From contig REBL01000166.1 in assembly GCA_007692755.1 (NCBI GenBank), positions 1 through 45,413 of the forward strand: a stretch of 45,413 nt of DNA, given 5' to 3'. Origin of the DNA: Nodularia sp. (in: cyanobacteria) (GTDB lineage: Bacteria > Cyanobacteriota > Cyanobacteriia > Cyanobacteriales > Nostocaceae). Made by a program: the position numbers and the translations under genes. The notes under the pieces were generated by a model that was given only the letters and a program-made list of their open reading frames with translations, made no database searches and had not been told where the DNA came from. The first letter of the stretch is position 1, and each line of letters opens with the position of its first letter. Of the stretch, positions 1-8,959 are shown piece by piece.

Positions 1-177
1 TTTGTCCTCAGAAGCAGTAGCAATGGTTTTGCCGTCCGGGCTGAAACTCACACTAATGACAGCTTGCTGATGCCCCTCCAATTTATGCAGCAGTTCCCCC
101 TGCAAGTTCCACAACCGCGCTGTTTTGTCCTCAGAAGCAGTAGCAATGGTTTTGCCGTCCGGGCTGAAACTCACACT
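1..177 (-). repeat. 123-bp tandem repeat encoding WD40 blades
   Basis: Bases 1-54 recur at 124-177 with a period of 123 bp (41 codons) and are identical over 54 bases. Each unit encodes one WD40 blade containing SFSPDGKTIATASEDKTARL. Near-identity at the DNA level points to recent blade duplication or homogenisation. The array continues beyond the left edge. Confidence 0.85.
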
Positions 178-2460
178 ATTGACTTCACCCTGATGCCCCT
201 CTAAGCGATTGCGTTCTCTACCATCGAAAAGAACTTTATTTAATGCCTTAAATACTTCTGGATTAGTTGTGTTTTGACTTTTCAGGATTTTTCCTGCCCT
301 AATTGCCGTGACAAAAGCATCTAATTCTTTATGTTGATTAAATAGAAGCAAGGAATATCTACCCAAAGATTCGGCTTGATTGAGTTCCGATTTTCGCCAC
401 TGTTGCCAAGCAAAAACCAAACTTCCCAATGCTATTACCAAAGCCAATGACGGAGCTAACAGGAACCTCAAAAAAAATCCCTGTTTTTTCTGCACTTTTA
501 TCGCTTCCCGACTTTTATCAATCAACTCCCTCTGTAAATCTGTCGCTGCCGGCTTTTTATTCTTTGTTTCTGCTGTCTTTAACCATGCTTCAGCAACAGC
601 AAATTCAATTCCTCGTAACAACAAATCCGCATTTTTGGCTTTTTCATCCCATTCCTTGGCACGTTGTGACCATTTCGTGTGATTTCTGATATGTTCTCTA
701 TCTGTATCCAGCGTCCTCACCAACTCGTTAAAATTGGCAGAAAATTCCCCTCCATGCTGATTAAAATCGAGCCATTGCACATTTGCTAAAGCCGCCGGGA
801 GTTTTTGTTTATCATCATCTGATAGAGGGCGATGTAGTATGGTCACAAAGCGTTTACCCAATTTTTGGGCATATTCCACTTCATTAGCACAATAGGCAGA
901 GTTTACCGATTTAGGTGAAATGATAAATAAAAAGTTATCGGAACTGGCAATTCCTAGATTGATTTCCTCTTGAAAATCAGCCCCTGTGGCAATACTTTCT
1001 TGGTCAAACCAAGTCGTTTTTCCTAATTCTTGTAAAGAATCATTAATTTTCCGCGACAAGTCTGAATCAGCACGAGAATAGGAGATAAAAACTTCTAAAG
1101 AAGATTCTTCTGGTTTATCGAGACTGGCAGTAATAAACTCCTCTTGTAAAGTTAAGGGAGGATAATCTTCTCGCTGTTTTGCTACCTTTAACCAAGCTTC
1201 AAAATGTTGTCGGTTATAACCTCGTAATAAAAGACTAGGGTTTTTGTTTTGTCTTTGCCATTTTCGGGCTTTGACTAAGAGTATTTTATGTTTCTCATAG
1301 TATGACGGATCTTTTTTTAATTCTTGTAATAATTTATCAGCACTGCGAAGATATTCCTCTTCGCTGTCTGATTTAGTAAAATCAATAAATTGTAATTGCT
1401 TTAACTGTAACGGAATTAATTCTAAATCAGTTTCTGCAACCAACAAAGGAATAATCCGTTTATTATTCGCTAAAGCTAAATTTAATTCTTGTTGACAATA
1501 TTCCGATTTCAAGGAATCTAAGGAAATCAAATAGACAAAATTATCTGCTCCTTCAATACCTTGATTAATTGCATCTGCAAATGCAGTTCCGGTTTTAATA
1601 TCAGTTTTATTTGTCCAAACAGTAAAACTTTCACGCATTAAGGTTTTTCTGATTTTATCCTTAATTGCCTCATCTGTATCTGAAGCTGCTAGAAAAACTT
1701 GACTGAGTAGATTATGAGAATTTTTGATACTCTCACAAATAAATTCACAATGTAAATCTGTAGGAATACAAGGCTGTTGTTCTTCAGTGAATCTCTGCTT
1801 TAACCACTTTTCAGCTTTTCCCCTTTCTTCCCCAACCAAAAAATAATTAGTTTGTTGCTGATTCCTCGACCATTTCAAAGCTTTTAATAAAAAATTAGTA
1901 TGCTGTTCAACATAATCTTTATCTTTATTAATTGCACTTAATAAACCTGTAAAAGCAGCAGATAAATCATCATTGTCCCGAAAATAAATCCAATTTATTT
2001 TACTAATTTCTGGATGCATATTTGGATAAATAGAATGCAGTCCTTCTTGTTTGTATTCTTGCCAGTTATCTATAGTTTTATCTGGGTTTCTTTGTTGCCA
2101 AAGTTCTTGGCTAATTTCCTCAACGTGAAGCAAGGGAATAATTCTTTTATTTAGCTTAATAGCCTGTTCAATCTCCTTGAGACAATAGGGTGAATTTACA
2201 GAATGAGGGGAGATAATAAACAAGAAATTATGAGCTTTTTCTATGCCATCATCAATTTGTTTTTGATAATCTACAGCTAAGGGAATATCGTTTTGATCAA
2301 ACCAGACTTTTAAACCTGCTGCTGCCAACTTTTCGTTAAGATTTGTAGCAAAGGCTTTACTATCTGCACGTCCATAGGAAATAAAAGCATCATATATTAT
2401 CTTCCTATCAGTGACAGACTCAGTATTCACTGAGTTCGGTTCCATTGCAGGCTTATCCAT
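1..2460 (-). CDS. Triple-TIR, transmembrane, WD40-repeat protein (3' end outside window)
   Basis: The reading frame is open from ATG at 2458-2460 to the window edge, 820 codons, so the C-terminus is missing. Three TIR-like domains start near residues 21 (YDAFISYGRAD), 251 (LLSQVFLAASDTDE) and 455 (LEVFISYSRADSD). Each keeps a C-x-x-E motif: YCLKE (E96), YCQQE (E325) and YCANE (E527), the usual place of the NADase glutamate in bacterial TIRs. A single hydrophobic segment lies at about 662-688. WD40 repeats begin near residue 753 with SVSFSPDGKTIATASEDK and continue off the edge with a 41-residue period. TIR domains either cleave NAD+ or act as adaptors, and WD40 propellers bind partners. An immune or signalling role is therefore plausible but inferred. 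The second TIR is the most diverged. The ribosome-binding site is weak. Confidence 0.9.
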   Translation of the reverse strand, partial: MDKPAMEPNSVNTESVTDRKIIYDAFISYGRADSKAFATNLNEKLAAAGLKVWFDQNDIPLAVDYQKQIDDGIEKAHNFLFIISPHSVNSPYCLKEIEQAIKLNKRIIPLLHVEEISQELWQQRNPDKTIDNWQEYKQEGLHSIYPNMHPEISKINWIYFRDNDDLSAAFTGLLSAINKDKDYVEQHTNFLLKALKWSRNQQQTNYFLVGEERGKAEKWLKQRFTEEQQPCIPTDLHCEFICESIKNSHNLLSQVFLAASDTDEAIKDKIRKTLMRESFTVWTNKTDIKTGTAFADAINQGIEGADNFVYLISLDSLKSEYCQQELNLALANNKRIIPLLVAETDLELIPLQLKQLQFIDFTKSDSEEEYLRSADKLLQELKKDPSYYEKHKILLVKARKWQRQNKNPSLLLRGYNRQHFEAWLKVAKQREDYPPLTLQEEFITASLDKPEESSLEVFISYSRADSDLSRKINDSLQELGKTTWFDQESIATGADFQEEINLGIASSDNFLFIISPKSVNSAYCANEVEYAQKLGKRFVTILHRPLSDDDKQKLPAALANVQWLDFNQHGGEFSANFNELVRTLDTDREHIRNHTKWSQRAKEWDEKAKNADLLLRGIEFAVAEAWLKTAETKNKKPAATDLQRELIDKSREAIKVQKKQGFFLRFLLAPSLALVIALGSLVFAWQQWRKSELNQAESLGRYSLLLFNQHKELDAFVTAIRAGKILKSQNTTNPEVFKALNKVLFDGRERNRLEGHQGEVNSVSFSPDGKTIATASEDKTARLWNLQGELLHKLEGHQQAVISVSFSPDGKTIATASEDK

Positions 2461-2595
2461 ATAGTTAAGATTCCGTAGGGATTAGACTTTAAACCTTGTC
2501 CATCATGAAAAGTGGAGTTTTTGTCATTGCGACGTAAGGAAGCAATCTCACCATCTTGACTAAAAACTACAGTTCTCAAAGTAGACAAGGTTTAA
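2461..2595 (-). pseudogene. WD40-like coding remnant upstream of the TIR gene
   Basis: On the minus strand, just upstream of the TIR gene and out of frame with it, a stretch of about 44 codons without a start reads LRTVVFSQDGEIASL. This resembles the blade motif VNSVSFSPDGKTIAT. It follows an in-frame TAA and has no likely start. The pair AAACCTTGTC (2489-2498) and GACAAGGTTT (2584-2593) forms a 10-bp inverted repeat around it. The best reading is a leftover from another WD40 gene; chance similarity is possible given the short length. Confidence 0.4.
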
Positions 2596-2640
2596 TTAAC
2601 CAATAAACAATGTTGGTGCGTTATGGCGGTTATCAGTTTA

Positions 2641-2779
2641 AGTGAGATACAAGAACCCCACCTCCAACCCCCCTCCCTCTTCGGGTTCACCAGTCGCCTA
2701 CGTACGGTGGGAAACCCGCCTACAGCGCTGGTTCACCGCCGCGAGCAGGGGGCTATGATGTACTTCATTCAAGTGCATA
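2641..2779. repeat. Dispersed repeat with a second repeat inserted in it
   Basis: The outer parts (2641-2679 and about 2739-2779) match, in inverted orientation, the sequence at 36664-36742, including AGTGAGATACAAGAACCCCA and GTACTTCATTCAAGTG. The second copy is continuous. Here it is interrupted by about 60 bp (near 2680-2738) that is itself roughly palindromic, bounded by GGTTCACC motifs. There is no coding capacity. The rest of the 2596-2852 gap shows nothing else recognisable. Confidence 0.75.
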
Positions 2780-2852
2780 CCGCTATATGTATTTCATCTT
2801 AACGCACCCTAAAATACTTATTTTTTAACAAATCAAACCACATTCTGATATA

Positions 2853-3428
2853 TTATTGCATTCTATCGATTGTACGATACTGAATCGCTTCTGCTATATG
2901 ATTGGCTTTTAATTCCTCCTCCCCGGCTAAATCTGCAATAGTCCGCCCGACTTTGAGAATGCGATCGCTCGCCCTTGCAGATAAGCCTAATTTTCTAATT
3001 GCTGCTTCCAATAAACTGCGGCTAGTATCATCTAACTTGCACCATTTCTGAAGATGATGGCTTTGCATTTGAGCATTGCAACGCAGATTTGGTTCTCCTT
3101 GGAAACGTTTAACGGCGCGATCGCGTGCCTTTGTAACTCTCTCCAAAACCGAAGTTGAAGCTTCTCCCGTGGGTTGTTGGGTGATTTCCTCTGGTTTTAA
3201 ACGATTAACCGCAATTTTTCAACAACCCAGCCACCGAATGAATCCGAGTCACTTCTAAAGATTCCGCAAACTCCAAAAGTGGTAAAATACCCCCTAAACG
3301 TGGAGCTAACATCGTTTTCCTGCAATGCCCATTTTTTGGGCTGTAGCCGCAATAGGTGAAACCACAGAGACAATTACACATCTTCCTCTCTGCGATTCCG
3401 CGCCGCTGCGTGATACAAATCCATATTT
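2853..3428 (-). pseudogene. Decayed comM (Mg-chelatase-like ATPase) copy with internal deletions
   Basis: This is a second copy of the gene at 20395-21924, reduced to four collinear pieces. 2853-3217 matches about 20395-20757 (the last ~100 codons plus a little more). About 3214-3310 matches 21140-21240, the stretch just after Walker A. About 3318-3352 matches 21525-21560. About 3350-3428 matches 21981-22058, upstream of the intact gene. The surviving C-terminal frame encodes 97 residues that differ from the intact copy by one residue. The ATPase core and start are lost, so no function is expected. From about 2940 to 3215 the DNA is nearly identical to the parent, while the bases nearer the stop codon are more diverged, which suggests gene conversion or a recent origin. 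Confidence 0.92.
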
Positions 3429-3741
3429 AGGAAATTTTGCCCTCCTGCTATATTTGATACTGGTTTATGAGTTGGCGACATCTTCCTAAAGGTGTTTTTG
3501 CCCTATTCTGGAGGCAGAATTTCTCAGTCTGGGAAAGAATGTAGAGATGTTCCCTGAAAGGTTTCTACAAGGGTTCCGGTATTGGTACATCAGAAACAAT
3601 AGAAGCTATTTTAAACAAACATCAAGCACTAACTTTGAGTAATGTAATACCATAAAACCAACCCAAGAACCAAAGTTTTCAAACACCCTCTTAGGCAATC
3701 GCAAAACTTTTTGGTCTACTGAGTGTAGATAAATTTAAATC
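3429..3741. other. Intergenic stretch, nothing firmly recognised
   Basis: This roughly 310-bp gap lies between the comM pseudogene and the receiver-kinase gene. A short open stretch on the + strand ends in TAA at about 3654 (part of it reads GSGIGTSETIEAILNKHQ) but has no start or ribosome-binding site. It may be a gene fragment. No RNA gene, terminator or promoter could be supported. Confidence 0.4.
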
Positions 3742-5046
3742 CTAAAATGGCAGAGTTACGATGAATTTTGTTCCCTTTCCAGTTGTGGAATTGCAGTTAA
3801 TATTGCCATTATGTTTATCAACAATAATTTGGTAACTAATAGCTAATCCTAGTCCTGTTCCTTTACCTACAGGTTTGGTTGTAAAAGATGGCTCAAAAAT
3901 TTTAGCTTGCACTTCAGGCGGGATACCAAGAGCATTATCTTCGATGTAAATGATCACGGATTTTTGTTGATCATCGAGTGATGTAGTGATGGTGATTGTA
4001 TAAGGGTAAGAACTAGCTATATTCGCCTTTCTTTGGTTTGCGTGCAGGTCCTCAAAGGCATCAATAGCATTGGCGATCATATTCATAAATACTTGGTTGA
4101 GTTGTCCAGGATAGCAAGTAATCGCAGGTAAATTGCCATACTGTTTAATAATCTCAATTTTTGGGCGATCGCCTTGATCTTTCAATCTATGTTTTAATAG
4201 CATTAAAGTACTATCTATGCCTTCGTGAATCTGAAACTCCACCTGAGATGTAATATCAGAGCGAGCAAAGGTTCTCAAGGACAAGCTAATGTCCTTCAGC
4301 CGATTAATACCTTGGTACATTGATCCTAAAATTTTGGGTAAATCTTCAATCATATACTCTAAGTCTATTTCTTCCACAAGTGCTTCAATTTCTGGATCTG
4401 GTTGTGGTAGCTTTTCTTGTTGGAGATTGACCAAATTCAGAAGATCCTGCACATAGTTTTCAATATGAGAACAATTTATACTAATAAACCCAATAGGATT
4501 ATTAATCTCATGGCCAATACCTGCAACCAGTTGTCCCAGAGTGGACATTTTTTCACTTTGAATAAGTTGTAATTGAGTTTGTTGTAGTTGCTGTAGAGAT
4601 TGCGATAATTCTAGAGTGCGTTCTTCTACTCTATATTCTAGGGTGCGGGTGAGATGAGAAATTTTCAGATGTAACTTTAATCGGGCAATGACTTCTTCTT
4701 GTTGAAAGGGTTTAGTAATATAATCGACTGCACCTATTTCCAGTCCTTTGACCTTATCTGTGGCATCAGATAAAGCCGTCATAAAAATTACTGGTACATT
4801 CTCAGTATGGGGATTAGCTTTCAATCTGCGGCAAGTTTCAAATCCATCTATACCTGGCATCATCACATCAAGGAGAATTAAATCAGGATGGGCGTATTCT
4901 GTTTGTTCAATTGCCGATTCTCCATCTGTGGCCATGAGAGCTTTCCAACCACATCCTTTAATTGCCTCTGATAGCACTTTCAGATTATTGGCATTATCAT
5001 CCACTAATAGAATATAGCTTGGCTGTGCAAGAGAATCGGTGATCAT
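3742..5046 (-). CDS. Receiver-domain sensor histidine kinase
   Basis: A 434-residue cytoplasmic protein. The N-terminal receiver domain (about 10-125) has the acidic pair VDDN, phospho-acceptor D60 in [13 protein letters not shown] context ([10 protein letters not shown]) and the conserved K in TKPF. A glutamine-rich coiled coil (about 130-165) leads to a HisKA-like segment with H179 in [11 protein letters not shown], then an HATPase_c domain with [11 protein letters not shown] (N box) and [14 protein letters not shown] (G box). No membrane segment is seen. Its start overlaps the stop of the upstream CHASE2 kinase gene by four bases (ATGA), so the two are probably translationally coupled and act in one phosphorelay. 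The hybrid kinase could pass phosphate to D60. No DNA-binding output domain is present, so the final target is unknown. Confidence 0.93.
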   Translation of the reverse strand: MITDSLAQPSYILLVDDNANNLKVLSEAIKGCGWKALMATDGESAIEQTEYAHPDLILLDVMMPGIDGFETCRRLKANPHTENVPVIFMTALSDATDKVKGLEIGAVDYITKPFQQEEVIARLKLHLKISHLTRTLEYRVEERTLELSQSLQQLQQTQLQLIQSEKMSTLGQLVAGIGHEINNPIGFISINCSHIENYVQDLLNLVNLQQEKLPQPDPEIEALVEEIDLEYMIEDLPKILGSMYQGINRLKDISLSLRTFARSDITSQVEFQIHEGIDSTLMLLKHRLKDQGDRPKIEIIKQYGNLPAITCYPGQLNQVFMNMIANAIDAFEDLHANQRKANIASSYPYTITITTSLDDQQKSVIIYIEDNALGIPPEVQAKIFEPSFTTKPVGKGTGLGLAISYQIIVDKHNGNINCNSTTGKGTKFIVTLPF

Positions 5047-7820
5047 TGACGTGACTCCGTGATGACAAATGTTTGCAGAAATTTACGGATTTTTGCTGTT
5101 TGAAAGTTGGCAGTAAGTTGGCTCAACTCACTGACGAAGGGTATGAGTTGACTATTTTGCTGAATTAGCTCTTGGAGAATTACCTCAATTGCTGGAATAT
5201 CTCCCATCATTGCCAAATGGTAAAGTTGCTGCAAAATATCTTGTGATGGCAAAACAAATTCAGTCTCAGATGGCGGTTGTTGAGGCGTGGATTGGTCATA
5301 AATCCATTCAACTTTGAGCAGTGATACCAGTGCATTGAATAGTTCATCGATTTGCAAAGGTTTGGGCAGAAATGCCGTTGCGCCCGATTGTAAACTGCGT
5401 TGGCGATTTTCTTCAAACACGCTAGCACTAGAGACAATAATGGGGATAGAAGAAGTTTGCGGATTTGTTTGTAAATGAACCATCAGTTCAAAACCATCCA
5501 TGTTAGGCATAGCTAAATCCAGTAAAATCACATCTGGATGGTATTCATTTACTATTTGTAGTCCCTGTTTACCGTCCGTTGCTTCCCAGATTTGACAACC
5601 CACTTTTTGCAGAAGACTGTTCAACATAGAACGGTGATTAGCATCATCATCCACAATCAAAATTTGTGGTGCCTTGCCGCTAATACCAACTACTTTCTGT
5701 GAAGTTACAGAGTAAGTGTAGCTTGTCGTAGCCATCGGATTTGTCTGCCAATCATGGTCAACTGGGATGGGAACTGTTAAATCTAGCCAAAACAAACTTC
5801 CTTCACCTACGCGACTCTGCACCTGAATTTTACTACCCATCAATTTCGCAATTCTTTGACTAATGGCTAATCCCAAACCAGTACCTTCAGATTTATGCTT
5901 GATATTACCTACTTGCTCAAAGGCTAAAAAGATTTTCTCGAATTGGTCTGCTGACATACCAATTCCAGTATCTTCAATCTGGAAACGAATTGTCTGATGG
6001 GTATTATCTGGAAGTTGTTGGTCAATGACATCTATTTTGAAAGTGACGCTACCAGTGTCTGTAAATTTAATCGCATTGCCTAGTAAGTTAATCAACACTT
6101 GCCGTAGCCGCTTTTCATCTACTTGAATGGCAACTGGTAGGCGATCGCCAATTAAAATATTAAATGGAATTTTTTTCTGTTTGGCACGGATACGACAAAT
6201 CTCAGTGACACTGTGTAAAAATGTAGGCAGATGTACATGAGTGGGAACTAATTCTAATTTACGAGCTTCAATTTTTGACAAATCCAGAATGTCATTAATT
6301 AACATCAACAGATGTGTCCCACATTCGTAGATTATATTTACTCCTTCTAGGTTTTTATCGGTTAAATTAGGCGAGGCTTCTAATACTTGAGCAAAACCCA
6401 AAATGCCATTAAGTGGTGTGCGGAGTTCATGGCTCATATTGGCCAGAAATTCGCTTTTGGCTTGATTTGCAGCATCGGCAGCTTCCTTGGCTTCTAGTAG
6501 TTCCTGGGTACGTTCTTGGACTTTGAGTTCTAGAGTTTTGGAATAATCTAAAAGTTGACTATTGGCTATGGCTAATTGTTGATTTGCTTCTTCTAATTTC
6601 TGCTGTTTATAAGCGTTGGTTGTGGCAATGACGCTGGCAATAAAAGCGGCTAAAGTAGGGGTAATAGGAATCAGCACACCACGCAAAAATATGCCGTAGC
6701 CACCTCCTAGAATTGCCCCACTAATACCCACAGTAGCCCAGAGAATTTTTCCCCCTGGTATCTTGAGTTTGGTATGCATACTAGCTAACCACCAACTACC
6801 CCCAGAACCAGCCACAGACAAAAGAATAATCCAAAGTAACGCCATGCTACCAGAAACACCACGCAAATTGGCTTTACCTGTTTTGGCCCCGCGTATGAGT
6901 TGGTGAGCAATATTGGCATGAATGACTATACCAAATGTTGGTTTTTGGGCAGAAACCAAAGAAGAACTAAAAGGAGTGCTAAAAAAGTCATTGGTACTAG
7001 CAGCAGATGAGCCAATAAACACCATGCGATCGCGCATTAAGTCTGGTGCAATTTTTCCAGCTAACACGTCACGCATGGTAACTGTGCGAAATGCAGTTTC
7101 TGAACCATGCCAGTTGAGTAGAATTTGATAGCCGCCTAAATCAGCATCTCTATAACCTGCTTCGAGATTTTGCAGTGGTATGTGTATTTGCTGACCCAAG
7201 CGAAATTTCTGCTGCTGTGGATCAACGGATTCTAAGGCAATGTTTTCCGCTTCTAGATACTTAAGTGCCACAAGAGTAGCCAATCCAGCTTTAATCTGGC
7301 CTTCTTCTTTCTCATCGATGGCTGTCAACAAAGCGCGACGGACAAAGCGATCGCCATCCAAGACCAAATCAGCTAATCCGACTTGGCCTTTTTTTTTCAG
7401 TTCTGGTGGCGGATTGACACGTTCACCGGTAATTTTCTCCACTCCAATTAAATTCGGAGTCGTGCGAAAAATTTCTACAAGTTTTTCATAACCATCACCC
7501 TCTGGTAAATCCCGATAAAGATCCAAACCGATGGCGCGGGGTTGTTGTGAGCGAATTTTTTCTAATAATTGCGCTAGAGACTCATCTGGAATTGGCCATT
7601 TACCCACCGATTGAATATCACGTTCATCTATGGTGACAATGACAATTTCATCCGCGATCGCACTAGACGATTGCTGACGTACCCATTGATCACGAATTTT
7701 CCATTCCAGTAAATTAAAAAATCCCAAAGATTGCCCAACAATCACAGTTAAAGCAACAGTGGGAGTAATTATGAAAACGCTACGAGTGCTTTGGATAAAA
7801 GATTGGAATTTGCGCCACAT
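5043..7820 (-). CDS. CHASE2-domain hybrid sensor histidine kinase
   Basis: A 925-residue inner-membrane sensor. In order: an N-terminal membrane anchor (about 16-35); a CHASE2 extracytoplasmic sensor domain (about 40-310) containing [12 protein letters not shown] and [13 protein letters not shown]; about three membrane helices (325-400); a coiled coil; HisKA with H464 in [13 protein letters not shown]; HATPase_c with [11 protein letters not shown] and [13 protein letters not shown]; and a C-terminal receiver with D768 in [13 protein letters not shown], followed by a tail of about 100 residues that could be an HPt-like or linker region. CHASE2 is a known extracellular sensing domain whose ligand is undefined. 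The gene sits next to a DUF928 protein, a CHAT protein and a TPS system, which suggests that it controls or responds to cell-surface export (inference). Confidence 0.93.
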   Translation of the reverse strand: MWRKFQSFIQSTRSVFIITPTVALTVIVGQSLGFFNLLEWKIRDQWVRQQSSSAIADEIVIVTIDERDIQSVGKWPIPDESLAQLLEKIRSQQPRAIGLDLYRDLPEGDGYEKLVEIFRTTPNLIGVEKITGERVNPPPELKKKGQVGLADLVLDGDRFVRRALLTAIDEKEEGQIKAGLATLVALKYLEAENIALESVDPQQQKFRLGQQIHIPLQNLEAGYRDADLGGYQILLNWHGSETAFRTVTMRDVLAGKIAPDLMRDRMVFIGSSAASTNDFFSTPFSSSLVSAQKPTFGIVIHANIAHQLIRGAKTGKANLRGVSGSMALLWIILLSVAGSGGSWWLASMHTKLKIPGGKILWATVGISGAILGGGYGIFLRGVLIPITPTLAAFIASVIATTNAYKQQKLEEANQQLAIANSQLLDYSKTLELKVQERTQELLEAKEAADAANQAKSEFLANMSHELRTPLNGILGFAQVLEASPNLTDKNLEGVNIIYECGTHLLMLINDILDLSKIEARKLELVPTHVHLPTFLHSVTEICRIRAKQKKIPFNILIGDRLPVAIQVDEKRLRQVLINLLGNAIKFTDTGSVTFKIDVIDQQLPDNTHQTIRFQIEDTGIGMSADQFEKIFLAFEQVGNIKHKSEGTGLGLAISQRIAKLMGSKIQVQSRVGEGSLFWLDLTVPIPVDHDWQTNPMATTSYTYSVTSQKVVGISGKAPQILIVDDDANHRSMLNSLLQKVGCQIWEATDGKQGLQIVNEYHPDVILLDLAMPNMDGFELMVHLQTNPQTSSIPIIVSSASVFEENRQRSLQSGATAFLPKPLQIDELFNALVSLLKVEWIYDQSTPQQPPSETEFVLPSQDILQQLYHLAMMGDIPAIEVILQELIQQNSQLIPFVSELSQLTANFQTAKIRKFLQTFVITESRQ

Positions 7821-7919
7821 ATTTGCGCCACACGCTTAAATAATATTGGTTAGCATTGGGGACTGGGAATAAAGAAAATGTTTGTCTCCCTGTATCCCCT
7901 ACGTCCCCTGTTCTGATTT

Positions 7920-8789
7920 CTACTTAGCAGATGTTAATAACGGAGCTTTTACAATCTCCTTCAAGCTAACTGAAGAAAGAAGTTCTTCCCATTGCTTGGA
8001 TATCTTTGCATTGTTGGGTTCAGCAGTGTGTAATGTTGCCAATGTTGCCACACAGTCATACCACACACCGTTTTTACCAAAAGCAGTCGCTCGCTGTAAT
8101 CCGTCTTCCTGCTGCATTGCTTTTGCCAGTTCAGCAGTAGGCTGGATGCGCTGAATCCAACCGTCAACATAAGGTGTACTGGGGCTGAGTGTGCCATCCA
8201 CTTTCAGGGCTAAAAACCATTGGTAGTTTTTACCGACTGCTAAAGCGGGGGCATTGGCTGGTAAGGGAATTGACATCACTCCTGTTTTCCCGGCAACAGA
8301 TACATTCATTTGATGCAATGTATTGCCAGCTTCATCCTTGAGGCTGAATATGGCTGTTTCTGCCTGAGTAGTAGGAAGATAGACCAGAATGCTGGGACGT
8401 TCAGATACGGTTGTACCGTAAAAGCTTTGGGGTAAAAGCGCGATTAAGGCTGCTGGGCTTGCGGCTCCTACGGTTGCCGGATTTAAATGATAAGTCCCAA
8501 CGCGAGAAGCTCCGCCACTGGCTTGTCGGGGAGCGCCTCTATCGGTGTTAGGTGTAAATAAATTACCTCTGGAAGCTCCGCCACTAGCTTGTCTGGGAGC
8601 GCCTCTATCGGCGTTAGGGGTAAATAAATGACCTCTGGAAGCTCCGCCACTGGCTTGTTTGGGAGCGCCATTTTCCCTTGGTGGAGTAAATGTAATAGCG
8701 TAGGCACTGCTCCAAGTACTGCCAGCCACCAGAGCGATGATGCTCAATGTACTAGCTAAATATCGACATTTCATGGTGTTGATTGTCAT
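7920..8789 (-). CDS. DUF928-type exported protein with 22-residue repeats
   Basis: A cyanobacterial secreted protein with a signal peptide. Signal-like residues (KCRYLASTLSIIALVAGS...SSAYA) begin shortly after the ATG at 8787-8789, so I prefer this start or the ATG at 8774 over an upstream one at 8828. After cleavage come three glycine/alanine-rich repeats of 22 residues (unit core RGAPRQASGGASRG.LFTP), encoded by 66-bp tandem repeats at about 8500-8690. A globular domain of about 190 residues follows, with SILVYLPTT, YQWFLALKVDG and VDGWIQR, as in DUF928 proteins. The molecular function is unknown. DUF928 genes are, as I recall, often found beside CHAT, FhaC and haemagglutinin-type genes in cyanobacteria, matching this context. 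Alternative start sites leave the N-terminus uncertain by up to 18 residues. Confidence 0.82.
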   Translation of the reverse strand: MTINTMKCRYLASTLSIIALVAGSTWSSAYAITFTPPRENGAPKQASGGASRGHLFTPNADRGAPRQASGGASRGNLFTPNTDRGAPRQASGGASRVGTYHLNPATVGAASPAALIALLPQSFYGTTVSERPSILVYLPTTQAETAIFSLKDEAGNTLHQMNVSVAGKTGVMSIPLPANAPALAVGKNYQWFLALKVDGTLSPSTPYVDGWIQRIQPTAELAKAMQQEDGLQRATAFGKNGVWYDCVATLATLHTAEPNNAKISKQWEELLSSVSLKEIVKAPLLTSAK

Positions 8790-8959
8790 AGTTAGGTGAT
8801 AGTAAATACATTTATTCTGTTTGAGCAATAAGTGATTGAATTGCTCTGAAAAACATCAAAATGTGTATATACCTGATTGGTATTATAACCAAGTCATGTC
8901 TGATTTAATGTAAAATTACGCATTATTTTTGAAAGTATAAGTGAGTGTATTTACTTTAT

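Noticed and set aside
2853..3146. The 97-residue frame as a functional small gene
   Set aside because: It is the unbroken tail of a deleted comM copy with no own start context, and its flanks are further comM fragments.
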